A DNA stretch of 64,000 bases from JAHECQ01 sp963775125 (GTDB lineage Bacteria; Actinomycetota; Acidimicrobiia; Acidimicrobiales; SZUA-35): assembly GCA_963775125.1 (NCBI GenBank), contig CAVZHQ010000007.1, positions 124,001 through 188,000 on the forward strand, written 5' to 3'. The notes under the pieces are model-generated. The model saw nothing but the letters and a program-made list of their open reading frames with translations. It did no database searches and was not told the DNA's origin. Shown here in pieces: positions 28,142-38,587 of this stretch. The position numbers and the translations under genes are program-made. Position 1 is the first letter of the stretch. The number at the start of each line of letters is the position of its first letter.

Positions 28142-28354
28142 GGACGATGTTCGGGTTTCCGAGGTCTGGCTCACGATGCGCAAGACCAAACTACTGCCCG
28201 CTTTCTCCCCGCGGTAAACACCCTTCGGCGTCACCAAGGAGGAAACAACTGCGAAACTCGTGCAGCGCGAACTTCCTGGCATTGGGCATCGAAGTAGGGT
28301 CGAACTCGTGGCCAGCATCGCGGTTGTCCGTGCTCGAGCAGCGAACCCGTTCAC

Positions 28355-29755
28355 ATGATCCCGTTGCGACGCGCGCTTCTCGTGCTGACGGCCAGCCTGG
28401 TCGCGCTGGCCTCGTGCTCGGACAGCGACGGACCATCGGCGACTGTGTCAACGGCGCCGTCGGTATCGGCCCCACCGACAACGGTGAGCGCCGACAGGTT
28501 CGGCCCGGCGCCCGCCGCGCCCAGCGGCAGCAACGACGAGGCAACGCTGCGTTTCGAGGCGGTGCTCTCCAATCTCGAGGCCGGCGGTCCGCCCGACGTG
28601 GGCTTGCCTGCGTTCATCGAGGTGGCTGACGCTCGCCACGCGTGGCTGCTCAGCGATCTGCTCAGATTCGTCGGATCCGATTCAGCCGGGCTGGTCCAAG
28701 GGTTCACCGAACTGACCGGCGTCGAGATCGGTTCGGGCGCCTCACCGTGGCATGCAACCACCGATCACCTCATCGCCTGGGACCTGCCCGCACCTCCGGA
28801 CTACCGCCGGCTGAAGGCGGAACTGTTCACACTCATCGAGGCGCGATGGGCGCCGATCTTCGATGATCCCGACGCGACGATCGACTGGCGCTGGCTGAGC
28901 TGGGGTGGCGTGCTGATCGACGACCGACCACTCGGCGACAAGGAGGACTGCGCTCGGGGCTGCATTCCCGCGCTCGATGACCCTCCACTCGTTCCGGCCG
29001 ACGAGGGGGACTGGTACGACGACGAGTCCATCATCTTCGGAGTGACCGAAGGCGATGCAGCGGTGGCCTTTCCGAAGAACATGATGGAAGTCCACGAGAT
29101 GGTCAACATCACGATCGGCGGCCGCCGATTCGGCATTCCCTATTGCACGCTGTGCGGTTCGGCCCAGGCGTTCTACACCGACGCCGTGCCCGCTGGCGTC
29201 GAACCTCCGGTTTTGCGGACGTCGGGCCTACTGAGCCGATCGAACAAGGTGATGTACGACCTCCTCACGACCTCGGCGTTCGACACGTTCACCGGCACGG
29301 CGGTCAGCGGTGTACTGCTCGACGCCGGCGTCGTGCTCGAGCAGAATTCGGTCGCCATCAGCACGTGGGGCGAATGGAAGGCGGCGCACCCGAACACGAC
29401 GATCGTCGCCGAGGATGGCGGCCTCGGCCGAACCTACGACGACGACCCGTTGGGCGGGCGCGACGATGACGGCCCGATCTTCCCGATCGGAGAGATCGAC
29501 CCGCGGCTCGGCGTGCAGGCCCCGGTCGTCGGCGTCGTGCTTGCCGACGGTCGCCCGATTGCCTTCGACCGCGCTGCCGCCGACGCAGCCACCGTAGCGG
29601 GCGATGTCATCGAGTTCGAAGGGGTCACGCTCACCGCTGACGGTGGTGGGTACCTCGCGTTCGTCGACGGCGCCGAGGTCGCAGCGCATGAGGCGTTCTG
29701 GTTCGCCTGGAGCCAATTCCACCCCGAAACCGCCCTCTGGCCCAACGACTCCTGA
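28355..29755 (+). CDS. DUF3179-family lipoprotein
   Basis: The 466-residue protein has a lipoprotein signal (LVLTASLVALASC) and a short Ser/Thr linker. The DUF3179 body contains its hallmark segments: VNITIGGRRFGIPYCTLCGSAQAF, GLLSRSNKVMYDLLTTSAFDTFTG, ISTWGEWKAAHPNTTIVAED and a C-terminal YLAFVDGAEVAAHEAFWFAWSQFHP. The family is common in marine and soil bacteria and has no known reaction; the CTLC pair and conserved Trp/His suggest metal or cofactor binding. The length is normal and the frame intact. Palindrome A2 follows 46 bases after the stop. Confidence 0.85.
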   Translation: MIPLRRALLVLTASLVALASCSDSDGPSATVSTAPSVSAPPTTVSADRFGPAPAAPSGSNDEATLRFEAVLSNLEAGGPPDVGLPAFIEVADARHAWLLSDLLRFVGSDSAGLVQGFTELTGVEIGSGASPWHATTDHLIAWDLPAPPDYRRLKAELFTLIEARWAPIFDDPDATIDWRWLSWGGVLIDDRPLGDKEDCARGCIPALDDPPLVPADEGDWYDDESIIFGVTEGDAAVAFPKNMMEVHEMVNITIGGRRFGIPYCTLCGSAQAFYTDAVPAGVEPPVLRTSGLLSRSNKVMYDLLTTSAFDTFTGTAVSGVLLDAGVVLEQNSVAISTWGEWKAAHPNTTIVAEDGGLGRTYDDDPLGGRDDDGPIFPIGEIDPRLGVQAPVVGVVLADGRPIAFDRAAADAATVAGDVIEFEGVTLTADGGGYLAFVDGAEVAAHEAFWFAWSQFHPETALWPNDS

Positions 29756-29801
29756 CACCCCCCCCGGCCGACCGCTCGGCCGCGGCCACCCTCCACGCAA
29801 A

Positions 29802-29850
29802 CTGCAGTACACCGACCGACGAAACCCCGGAGCCGGTACTGCAGAACGGC
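29802..29850. repeat. Intergenic palindrome A2
   Basis: CTGCAGTAC at 29802-29810 pairs with GTACTGCAG at 29836-29844 around CCGACGAAACCCCGGAGCC. The right arm continues AACGG as in A1 and A3, while the outer left arm has changed. It lies between the DUF3179 gene and the giant surface protein gene. Confidence 0.75.
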
Positions 29851-29870
29851 GAGCGAACGTCCTTTGGAGA

Positions 29871-29890
29871 ATTAGGCGACGTTGCCTAAT
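29871..29890. promoter_or_regulatory. Near-perfect 20-bp dyad upstream of the giant surface protein
   Basis: ATTAGGC-GACGTT-GCCTAAT has 7-bp arms around ACGT and lies 31-50 bases before the ATG at 29921. The TTAGG and CCTAA half-sites recall metal-responsive DtxR/IdeR/MntR boxes, though the spacing of 8 differs from the usual 9. It is a good operator candidate and argues against using the earlier TTG or GTG starts inside or beside it. Confidence 0.5.
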
Positions 29891-29920
29891 GTGAGCGACT
29901 ATCGCGCCGATACGCCACGT

Positions 29921-32900
29921 ATGAACTTCTCGCGCCTCCGGCGAGTTGTCCTTGCAAGTTCACTTGTGGCGACATCGTTGACTCTTTCCATCGTTCCCGG
30001 GACACCTTCGGCCCAAGCCGCCGGCACACCCGACGTCGCGCTGTCCAAGGACATGCCGACCGAGGCGTTGTACGGCGCCCCCATCCCGGTGACGCTCACT
30101 GCGACCAACCCCGGCGGGCCCGACGGCTACAACCTGAGCTTCTCCGACACGCTCCCTGTGGGCGCGACCGTGGCCGGCTCGACACCGGCGCCGACCTCCA
30201 CCGTCACCCTTCCCGACGGGCGTACCCGCGTGGTCTGGCAGAACGTTGCCGACCTGCTGACCGGGACCTCGGTGACGGTTTCCTACGAGGTCAGCATCGA
30301 CCCATCGGAGTTCTCGATCGGTGACGACGTCGTCAACAGCGCGAACGCCTACGTCAACAGCAACCCCCGTCTGCTGCCCGCCTTCGACGGCACCGGAACG
30401 GTGGTCCCTGGCTCGTTCACCGGCAACGACGCGGCGTCCGATCAAACCGAGCTCACCCCGTTCGAGGTGACGAAGCGCTCGCCGAACACCGAGGACGAGC
30501 TGCTTCGAGGCGTCCACGACCACCAGACCGTCTACACCATCCGAGTCGAGAACAACCCTGTGGTCGGCTCGACCGGGTTCTCGGTCGTCGACTACCTCTC
30601 GGCCGGGCTCGAGTTCCTCGGGTGCGGCACGACCGACAACACGACCGTCGGCGAGGAATACCCCGGCTCGGGACCGATCAACCCCGGCAACGCGCCCACC
30701 ATGGCGAACCCGTGCCCCACGCCCACCTCGGTGACGACGGTGACCACCGACCCCGACGGCGCCGGTGTCCTTCCCAACGCGGTCTACACCCGGGTCGAGT
30801 GGAACTCGGCCGCGCTGAGCGCGGCGCTCGGAAGCTCGAGCCTCGCAGCCGGTGCGGACTTCGAGATCGACTACATCGCAGCCATTCCGCTGCGCCAGAA
30901 CGTCCAGGCGACGCTCACCGACCCCACCGCCAACCTCGACAACAACACCGGCGCCGTGACCAGCGACGAACAGTCGCTGGTCAATCTGGCGGTCGCTCAG
31001 GGCACGACTGCTGGCACCGGTTACACCGATCGAGGCTCGTATCAGGTCTCGGCCGAAGACGTCTCGATCCACAAATCGGTCGACATCGAGAACGTGACCC
31101 AATCGACGCCATCGATCTGGACCCTCTTCGTCGAATCGAGCGAGTACGCCCTCTCCACGGGAGCCATCACCGTCACCGACACCCTGCCCTCGTCGCTCGA
31201 CCTCGTCACCGCGACCCCAACCGCCTCGCCGAGCGGCGGGGTGGTGCAGCCCGACGGCACCCTCCTCCTGACCTGGAATCTTCCCGGCTTCACGTCGCCA
31301 AGTGAGACCGCCACCATCACCATCGACACCGTGGTACGAACCGCCTATCGGGGCGCCGGCCCGGTTGCGGCCAACGATGGGTGGACCAACACCACGTCGC
31401 TCACCACCGACGCCACCATCATTACCGACAACACTGGCGCGACGTCGACGTCGACGATCCCGGACGAATCGTCCGCCAGCCAGGAAGCGGGTGGGCCGAC
31501 GATCCTGAAAGAGGTCTCGGACCCCGTCGGCGGCGTGCTGACCTGCGGCGACGGCACCAGCATGACCTTCTCCGACGGTCTTGCCGCCGGTACCTATCGG
31601 CCGGGCGACCGGGTGTGCTGGCGTCTGACCGTCGACTACCCGATCAACCTCGATTACCTCGACGCCATTGTTCGCGACTTCCTGCCTGCGGGCTTCACCT
31701 ACGAGAGCCATCAGGCGACGCCGGCCAACACCATCGTCCTTGCGCCGACCGCGTTCACCGACGCCAGCCCGGTGCTGACCTGGGATCTGGGAGATGTCGC
31801 CAACGCTGGCGAACGCTTCCAGGTCGTGATCTCGACGGTGATCTCCGACCCGACGACGCAGGCCAGTGGCGACATCCTGTCGAACCTCATGAAGGTTCGG
31901 TATGCGAACACCGGTAGCGGCGTGTTCCAGCTGCGCGATCTGGCCGACGCCGACTACGTCGAGCCCGAGCTGACGTTGACCAAATCGGCGAACCCCACAA
32001 CGGTCAACGGCGGCGATGTCGTCGACTACACCGTGACGGTCCCCAACACGGGCGGGCTCGCGGCCTCTGCTGTCTCGGTTCGTGACGTCTTGCCGACCGG
32101 CATCGCTTGCGCCGACATCGTCCCGGCCTCGCTGGGCGCGGGCGTCTGTGACGTTGCGAACGGTTGGATCCAGTGGGATGGCCTGTCCATCGCTGCCGGA
32201 GCCACGCAGAATCTGACCTACCAGCTGCTCGTCCCCGGAACCTTCGCCCCGGGCACGGCGCTGGTGAACACCGCCGGCGTGCGTGGCTACAACGGCGCGA
32301 CCAACACCGGCACGCCGTTCACCCTGGTGCCCTCGGGCAATATCGACCCGACGCTCACGCCCAACACCGGGCCTGCTTCGGCCAGCGCCACCATTAATGT
32401 GGCCAATCCCACGCTGGCCAAGACACGGACGACCTCGATCACCGAAGCGGGCAACGTCGCGCTCGATCAGGCCACGATCGGCGAGACCGTCACCTACACC
32501 GTGACCGCAGTGATCCCCGAAGGGACGACGACACCGAACCTTGTACTCAGCGACCCGCTTGGCACGCAACAGACCTTGAGCGGAACGCCCACGTTCACCC
32601 TCAACGGCGGGGCGCTTCCCGGTGGGTTCGTCACGTCCACCGCAGGAAACAGCGTGACGGTCACCTTGCCCACGAGCTACGTGAACGCAGCATCGAGCGG
32701 CGATGACACGCTGGTCGTCAGCTTCGACGTCACCATCGACGACGAAGCGGCAAACGTCCGGCCGTCGTCGGTCGGCAACACGGTCGGCCTCACCTGGACG
32801 GGCGGCAGCCTGTCGGCCAACACCTCGACCCAGATCGTCGAACCGAACCTCACGGTCGCCAAGACCCACGATGACACCGACGGTCAGGTCGTACCCGGCC

Positions 32901-35900
32901 AGGAGCCGGTGATCTTCACGGTCAGGGTCAGCAACCCCACCGGCACGAACGTGAGCACTGCTCATGACATCGTCGTCACCGACATCGTCCCGGCCGACAT
33001 CATCCCCATCGATAGTGCCGGTGACCCGGCGGCCGACGGCGCAACCCTCCCCGGTGGCGGCCTCTGGGACCTCGACACTCGCACCATCACGTGGACCATC
33101 GCGTCCATCGCTCCGGGTGGCAGTTCCGCCCTGACCTACCCGACCGAGATCGCCAGCTTCCTTGCCGGGGCATCGTCGTTGACCAACACCGTCACGGGCA
33201 CTGCCAGCTCGATCGCGGGATCGACGGCGGGCGAACGCACCGCGGCCACAGCGGCCGCAGCGGGCGCAGCGGGGTACGAGGATGACGCATCGGTGACCCT
33301 GACCGGTCCGCAGATGACCACCGCCAAGTCGGCCACTCCGTCACACGTGACCATCGGTGAAACCGTCACCTACACCGTCGACGTGGTCATTCCCGAGCGA
33401 GTGCTGGGCTACGACACCACCGTGCTCGACACACTCCCCGCAGGCATGGTGTTCGAGGGAGTCGTCAGCGCCACCTGCACTGCCTGTGCTCCTGCGGTGA
33501 CCATCACGCCGCTCAGCGCCCCCGGCTCCACCGGCACGATCGGCTTCTTCCTCGGCGACTTGGTCCCCGGTTCCGCCAGCGATCGAACCGTCACCATCAT
33601 CTACACCGCCTACGCCGACACCACAGTCGGCGACGGCGACGCGCTCGTCAACTCGGCGGTGACGCACTTCAATCAGGTCGACCGAATCGTCGGCGTCCCA
33701 TCGTCGGTGCCCTCGGCCGGCTCCTTCGACCGGTCGACCGCGGCGGCTACCGCCCAGGTCGACGTCGTCGAACCCGCGCTGACCGTCGACAAGGACGTCG
33801 TCGGTCAGGTCGGCGACACTGATCTCCGACGGGCCAAGCCGGGGGACGTCCTCGAGTTCTCGCTCACCGTCACCAACACCGGCACCTCCGACGCCTTCGA
33901 CGTCACGGTCACCGACACGCCCGATGCCAGGCTGACTGGGTTCACCGACACCGGCGCCGGCATCGTGGTGGACAGCGACCCGACCGACGGGACGCTGTCG
34001 TGGGCCATCGCCGGACCCATCGCTCCGGGTGATTCGGTGATCATCACCTACGAGCTGACCGTTCCGGCCTCCATCGTGGTCGCCGACGAGGTCGCCGGAT
34101 TCGAGCTCGACAACACGGCCGACGTGCCCTCGTACTTCGGCATGTCGGCCGCCGACCGGCTGGCCGAACCGACCCGGGACTACGTCGAGTACGACAACGT
34201 CACCGCCGACCTCGTCCAGATCGAGTTGGACCTCGCCTCGATCGGCGATCACCTCTGGTACGACATCGATGACGACGGCGCGGTCGACGTCGGCGAGCCT
34301 GCGCTGGCCGACGTGACGGTCACCGTGACCTACCTCGGTGTCGATGGTGCCGTCGGCGGTGGGGACGACGAGACCTTCGTGACCTCGACCGACGCAGCCG
34401 GCAACTATCTGGTCGACCTGCTTCCTGGCGGCCAGTACCTGGTCACGGTCGACACTGCCGACCCGGACCTCAGCTCGCTCGGCCTGTCTCCGAGCTTCGA
34501 TCTCGATGGTGGGCTGACCTCGCCGAACGGGCAGTGGGCCGGAGCCCTGTCGGAGAACGCAATCAAGCGTGATGTCGACTTCGGTTTCACCGGCACCGGC
34601 TCGATCGGTGACACGGTCTGGGTCGATCAGGACGTGAACGGAGCGCTCAACGGCGTCGAGCCCGGTGTCCCCGGCGTCGTCGTCGAGCTCACCTGGTTCG
34701 GCCCGGGCGGGGTACTCGGCGGCGGCGACGACGTGGTCTACACCGACACCACCGACGCGCTCGGGCAGTATCTCTTCCCGAATCTGCCCGCAGGCTCGTT
34801 CGACCTCGCGGTCGACACGTCCACGATCGATGCTTCGTACGACAACGTGTTCGATCCTGACGGGACCGAGGACGCGCAGACGTCGGTGTCCCTGAGCATC
34901 GGCGAAGCCGTGACCGATCAGGACTTCGGATTCGCTGGTACGGGGAGCATCGGCGACGCCGTGTTCCTCGATCAGAACGGTGACGGAACGCAGGGTCCCT
35001 CCGAGCCGGGCCTGTCGGGCGTCACCGTGGAACTGACGTTCATCGGAGCCAACGGAGAGACCGCAACGTTCTCCGCTGTGACCGACGGCAGCGGACAGTA
35101 CCTGTTCGAGAACCTTCCGGCCGGCTCCTTCACCGTCGTCGTGGTCGGCGGCGTACCGGAAGGGGTCGACAACAGCGCCGATCCTGACGGTGGTGCCGAT
35201 TCGACGGCGGACCTCGTCCTCGCCGACGGTGGCGAGCGGCTCGACCTCGACTTCGGATACGACGCCGACTCGTTGCTCGGCGATCGAGTCTGGTGGGACC
35301 TCGACCGTGACGGCATCCAGGACGCGGGCGAGCCGGGCATCCCTGGTGTCGTGGTGACGGTGATCGGGCCCAACGGCCTGACGTTCACGGCCACCACCGC
35401 CGCTGACGGCAGCTACCTCTTCCAGGATCTGCCAAGCGGCGACTTCGACGTGACCATCACCAGCGGCCTGCCCGGCGGCTTCACCGCAACGGCGGACGCC
35501 GATGGCGGCAACGACAGCACCTCGACCCTCACCCTGACGACGCAGGACCTCGACCAGGACTTCGGCTACGCCGGGTCCTCGTCGCTCGGCGACTTCGTGT
35601 GGCTCGACCGTGACGGTGACGGCATCCAGGATCCCGCCGAGCCCGGGCTCTCCGGCGTCGACGTGACCCTGATCTGGGCCGGACCCGACGGCGACTTGGC
35701 AACAGCCGACAACGTGACCTTCATCACGACCACCGACATCGACGGCGGATACGGCTTCATCGGCCTGCCCGCCGGCGAGTACCGAGTCGTGGTCGACGTC
35801 GCCGACCTGCCGTCGGGCCTCGACGCTAGCTTCGACCTCGACGACGGCACCGTCGCCCCTGACCACACCTGGGTCGGAACCCTCGGCGCTTCAGAGACCA

Positions 35901-38512
35901 AGAGCGACGTCGACTTCGGCTATCTGGGCGGAGCATCGATCGGCGATTTCGTTTGGTTCGATCGTGACGGCGACGGATTCCAGGATGCCGGTGAGCCGGG
36001 AATCGGCAGCGTCGACGTGTCACTCACCTGGGCCGGACCTGATGGCGTGTTCGCCAACGCCGATGACGAAGTCTTCGCCACGACGACCGGCGCGGACGGC
36101 CTCTACACGTTCGATGGCCTATCGGCCGGGCTCTTCCTGGTCGACATCGACGACTCGACGCTTCCCGCCGGAATGGGCAATACCTTCGACCGCGACGGCG
36201 ACCTGAACGGCTCGTCGCCCGTCACCCTGACCGACAACGCGGTCGTCCGAGACGTCGACTTCGGGTACCGGGGAGACGGCGCCATCGGCGACACGATCTA
36301 CCTCGACCTCGATGGCGATGGCGCGCAGGATCCCGGCGAACCGGGCGTGCCCGCGCAGCCGGTCAGCCTGATCTGGGCAGGAGTCGACGGTGCCCTCGGT
36401 ACCGCCGACGACGAGTCGTTCACCACCGTCACTGCGGCCAACGGCACCTATCTCTTCGGTGGCCTCCCCGACGGCGACTACCGGGTCGTCGTCTCCGGCG
36501 GCATCGCTGTGGCCGCTGAGAACACGGGCGACCCCGATGGTGGAACCGCCGATCAAGCCGATCTGACGCTGACCGGTGGCGCATCCGATCTCGATCAGGA
36601 CTTCGGCTACCAGGGCCTGAATCGCCTCGGCGACACCATCTGGTGGGACGTCAACGGTGACGGCATCGACGATGGCATTGCGGGAGCCAGGCCCGAGCCA
36701 CGGCTGGCCGGCGTCGACGTCGTCGTCACCTGGTTCGGACCTGACGGCGTCGCCGGCGGTATCGACGACATCGTCATCCCCACACAGCCCACTGACGCCG
36801 ACGGCCTGTACTCGGCTGACGGCTTGCCCGACGGTACCTATTCGGTCGACGTCGTGAGCGGTATCCCGAGCGGGCTGACGTCGAGCGTCGATCCCGACAG
36901 CGGACCGCCGGCGCCCGACGGAACCACGACGGCCGACGGCTACACCGAGGTCTCCCTCGTCTCGGGCGGTGTTGCCTACGAGGACCTCGACCAGGACTTC
37001 GGGTTCACCAGCACCGGACGAATCGGCGACACCGTCTGGCTCGACCTCGACGGTGACGGTACCGTCGACGCCGGTGAGCCTGGTCTCGAAGGCGTGACGG
37101 TCACGTTGACGTGGGCCGGCTCTGACGGCGATCTGTCGACGGTCGGTGACAACCTGGTCTTCGTGACCCAGGTGGCCGACGACGGTAGCTACCTCTTTGA
37201 CCGGCTCCCGGCCGGTGAGTTCTCGATTGTTCTCACCGACCTGCCCGTCGGCGTCAATCCGACCAGCGATCCAGACGGGGCCGACGACTCGGCCTCCTTG
37301 GTCACACTGGCGGCAGGCGAAGCCGAGCTCGGCCAGAACTTCGGCTACAACGGGTCATCGGGAGTCGGTGACCTGTTGTGGCTCGACGTCGATGGCGACG
37401 GGACGAAGGACGCCAACGAGCCCGGCCTTCCGGGCATCGACCTCACGGTGGCCTCGCCCGGCTCCGACGGCGTCCCCGGTACCGCCGATGACCTCATGGT
37501 CGTGGTCACGACGGACGCGAACGGGAACTACCTGGTCGAAGGTCTGCCTCCGGGTAACACCACCGTCAGCTACGACCCGGCCGACCTGCCGAGCGGTGTC
37601 GCCCCATCGACCGACCTCGACGGCGGCACCCTGTCGTCGACGTCGGTGGTCCTCGACCCCGACACCACCGAGCTGGACGTCGACTTCGGCGCCAACGGGA
37701 ACGCAACCCTCGACGGGATCGTCTACTTCGACCTCGACAACGACGGCGTCCTGGACGCCGGCGAGACCGGAATCCCCGGTGTCACCGTCGTCGTGGTCTG
37801 GACCAGCCCTTCGGGCCCGGTCGAGATTCCCGTGATGGCCGGCGCCGATGGTCGCTGGGCATTGCCGAACGTGCCGGCCGGTACGTACACGTCGTCCGTC
37901 CGGCAATCGACGGTGCCCGTTGGCCATGGCGGGAGCACGCCCGCTGCAGTGACGGTGGTCGTACCTGACGGTGGGACCGCCACCACCCAGCACGGCTTCG
38001 CCCCCACCGGTTCGATCAGCGGACGGGTGTGGGACGACAAGGACCGTGACGGCGTGCAGGACTCCGGTGAGGCCGGCGTCGGCGGAGTGCGAGTCGAGCT
38101 GCTCGATGCCGCAGGAACCGTGGTCTCGACGACGACGACCAACGCCAGCGGCGACTACCGGTTCGACCATCTGCTGCCCGGCACCTACGGTGTCCGGGTG
38201 GTCGAGTCGACCCTCCCTGTGGGTGTCATCTTCGTCTCGGATCCCGACGCCACGGTCAATGGAGCCACGCCGCTGACCTTGTCGGCCGGTCAGCAGATGA
38301 CCAACGTTGCCTTCGGCATCGCGCGACCTCGTACCTCGGCCATCACCATCGGCAGTCTCGCGTTCACCGGTGGCGGCCTGGCCGTCCAGCTTCTGGTAGC
38401 CGCCATGTTGATCGGCGGCGGTTGGTTCCTCCTCGGCAGCAACCGCCGTTCGGCCCGTTCGTCGTCGACCGGTTCAGGAGGTCCTGAATCGCCCCAGGAC
38501 GCACCTGACTGA
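29921..38512 (+). CDS. Giant cell-surface protein with DUF11 and SdrD-B repeats and LAFTG sorting signal
   Basis: The 2,863-residue protein has a signal peptide (VVLASSLVATSLTLSIVPG, cleavage after SAQA) and about nine DUF11-type beta-sandwich repeats (to about residue 1430; e.g. LTLTKSANPTTVNGGDVVDY). Twelve SdrD-B/Cna-B-like repeats follow (about 1440-2800), each starting like SIGDTVWVDQDVNG or SLGDFVWLDRDGDGIQD with a DxDxDG calcium loop. The C-terminus has LAFTGG, a membrane helix (LAVQLLVAAMLIGGGWFLL) and basic RRSARS, a class-E-type sortase signal. It should be wall-linked and calcium-stiffened, acting in adhesion or as a stalk. ATG 29921 is preferred because it follows a dyad at 29871-29890 and gives a clean signal peptide. 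Confidence 0.85.
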   Translation: MNFSRLRRVVLASSLVATSLTLSIVPGTPSAQAAGTPDVALSKDMPTEALYGAPIPVTLTATNPGGPDGYNLSFSDTLPVGATVAGSTPAPTSTVTLPDGRTRVVWQNVADLLTGTSVTVSYEVSIDPSEFSIGDDVVNSANAYVNSNPRLLPAFDGTGTVVPGSFTGNDAASDQTELTPFEVTKRSPNTEDELLRGVHDHQTVYTIRVENNPVVGSTGFSVVDYLSAGLEFLGCGTTDNTTVGEEYPGSGPINPGNAPTMANPCPTPTSVTTVTTDPDGAGVLPNAVYTRVEWNSAALSAALGSSSLAAGADFEIDYIAAIPLRQNVQATLTDPTANLDNNTGAVTSDEQSLVNLAVAQGTTAGTGYTDRGSYQVSAEDVSIHKSVDIENVTQSTPSIWTLFVESSEYALSTGAITVTDTLPSSLDLVTATPTASPSGGVVQPDGTLLLTWNLPGFTSPSETATITIDTVVRTAYRGAGPVAANDGWTNTTSLTTDATIITDNTGATSTSTIPDESSASQEAGGPTILKEVSDPVGGVLTCGDGTSMTFSDGLAAGTYRPGDRVCWRLTVDYPINLDYLDAIVRDFLPAGFTYESHQATPANTIVLAPTAFTDASPVLTWDLGDVANAGERFQVVISTVISDPTTQASGDILSNLMKVRYANTGSGVFQLRDLADADYVEPELTLTKSANPTTVNGGDVVDYTVTVPNTGGLAASAVSVRDVLPTGIACADIVPASLGAGVCDVANGWIQWDGLSIAAGATQNLTYQLLVPGTFAPGTALVNTAGVRGYNGATNTGTPFTLVPSGNIDPTLTPNTGPASASATINVANPTLAKTRTTSITEAGNVALDQATIGETVTYTVTAVIPEGTTTPNLVLSDPLGTQQTLSGTPTFTLNGGALPGGFVTSTAGNSVTVTLPTSYVNAASSGDDTLVVSFDVTIDDEAANVRPSSVGNTVGLTWTGGSLSANTSTQIVEPNLTVAKTHDDTDGQVVPGQEPVIFTVRVSNPTGTNVSTAHDIVVTDIVPADIIPIDSAGDPAADGATLPGGGLWDLDTRTITWTIASIAPGGSSALTYPTEIASFLAGASSLTNTVTGTASSIAGSTAGERTAATAAAAGAAGYEDDASVTLTGPQMTTAKSATPSHVTIGETVTYTVDVVIPERVLGYDTTVLDTLPAGMVFEGVVSATCTACAPAVTITPLSAPGSTGTIGFFLGDLVPGSASDRTVTIIYTAYADTTVGDGDALVNSAVTHFNQVDRIVGVPSSVPSAGSFDRSTAAATAQVDVVEPALTVDKDVVGQVGDTDLRRAKPGDVLEFSLTVTNTGTSDAFDVTVTDTPDARLTGFTDTGAGIVVDSDPTDGTLSWAIAGPIAPGDSVIITYELTVPASIVVADEVAGFELDNTADVPSYFGMSAADRLAEPTRDYVEYDNVTADLVQIELDLASIGDHLWYDIDDDGAVDVGEPALADVTVTVTYLGVDGAVGGGDDETFVTSTDAAGNYLVDLLPGGQYLVTVDTADPDLSSLGLSPSFDLDGGLTSPNGQWAGALSENAIKRDVDFGFTGTGSIGDTVWVDQDVNGALNGVEPGVPGVVVELTWFGPGGVLGGGDDVVYTDTTDALGQYLFPNLPAGSFDLAVDTSTIDASYDNVFDPDGTEDAQTSVSLSIGEAVTDQDFGFAGTGSIGDAVFLDQNGDGTQGPSEPGLSGVTVELTFIGANGETATFSAVTDGSGQYLFENLPAGSFTVVVVGGVPEGVDNSADPDGGADSTADLVLADGGERLDLDFGYDADSLLGDRVWWDLDRDGIQDAGEPGIPGVVVTVIGPNGLTFTATTAADGSYLFQDLPSGDFDVTITSGLPGGFTATADADGGNDSTSTLTLTTQDLDQDFGYAGSSSLGDFVWLDRDGDGIQDPAEPGLSGVDVTLIWAGPDGDLATADNVTFITTTDIDGGYGFIGLPAGEYRVVVDVADLPSGLDASFDLDDGTVAPDHTWVGTLGASETKSDVDFGYLGGASIGDFVWFDRDGDGFQDAGEPGIGSVDVSLTWAGPDGVFANADDEVFATTTGADGLYTFDGLSAGLFLVDIDDSTLPAGMGNTFDRDGDLNGSSPVTLTDNAVVRDVDFGYRGDGAIGDTIYLDLDGDGAQDPGEPGVPAQPVSLIWAGVDGALGTADDESFTTVTAANGTYLFGGLPDGDYRVVVSGGIAVAAENTGDPDGGTADQADLTLTGGASDLDQDFGYQGLNRLGDTIWWDVNGDGIDDGIAGARPEPRLAGVDVVVTWFGPDGVAGGIDDIVIPTQPTDADGLYSADGLPDGTYSVDVVSGIPSGLTSSVDPDSGPPAPDGTTTADGYTEVSLVSGGVAYEDLDQDFGFTSTGRIGDTVWLDLDGDGTVDAGEPGLEGVTVTLTWAGSDGDLSTVGDNLVFVTQVADDGSYLFDRLPAGEFSIVLTDLPVGVNPTSDPDGADDSASLVTLAAGEAELGQNFGYNGSSGVGDLLWLDVDGDGTKDANEPGLPGIDLTVASPGSDGVPGTADDLMVVVTTDANGNYLVEGLPPGNTTVSYDPADLPSGVAPSTDLDGGTLSSTSVVLDPDTTELDVDFGANGNATLDGIVYFDLDNDGVLDAGETGIPGVTVVVVWTSPSGPVEIPVMAGADGRWALPNVPAGTYTSSVRQSTVPVGHGGSTPAAVTVVVPDGGTATTQHGFAPTGSISGRVWDDKDRDGVQDSGEAGVGGVRVELLDAAGTVVSTTTTNASGDYRFDHLLPGTYGVRVVESTLPVGVIFVSDPDATVNGATPLTLSAGQQMTNVAFGIARPRTSAITIGSLAFTGGGLAVQLLVAAMLIGGGWFLLGSNRRSARSSSTGSGGPESPQDAPD

Positions 38513-38587
38513 ACCCACGGCGCCCCACGCCAAGCTTCGAAGGGTCGGTCCCCGAGAGGTTGGGGCCCGGAGGTCTAGCATCGTGCT

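Noticed and set aside
29960..35866. Very long minus-strand open frames opposite the giant surface gene
   Set aside because: They lie antiparallel to an intact repeat-rich gene in high-GC DNA, have no domain or start signal, and reflect codon bias of the plus frame.
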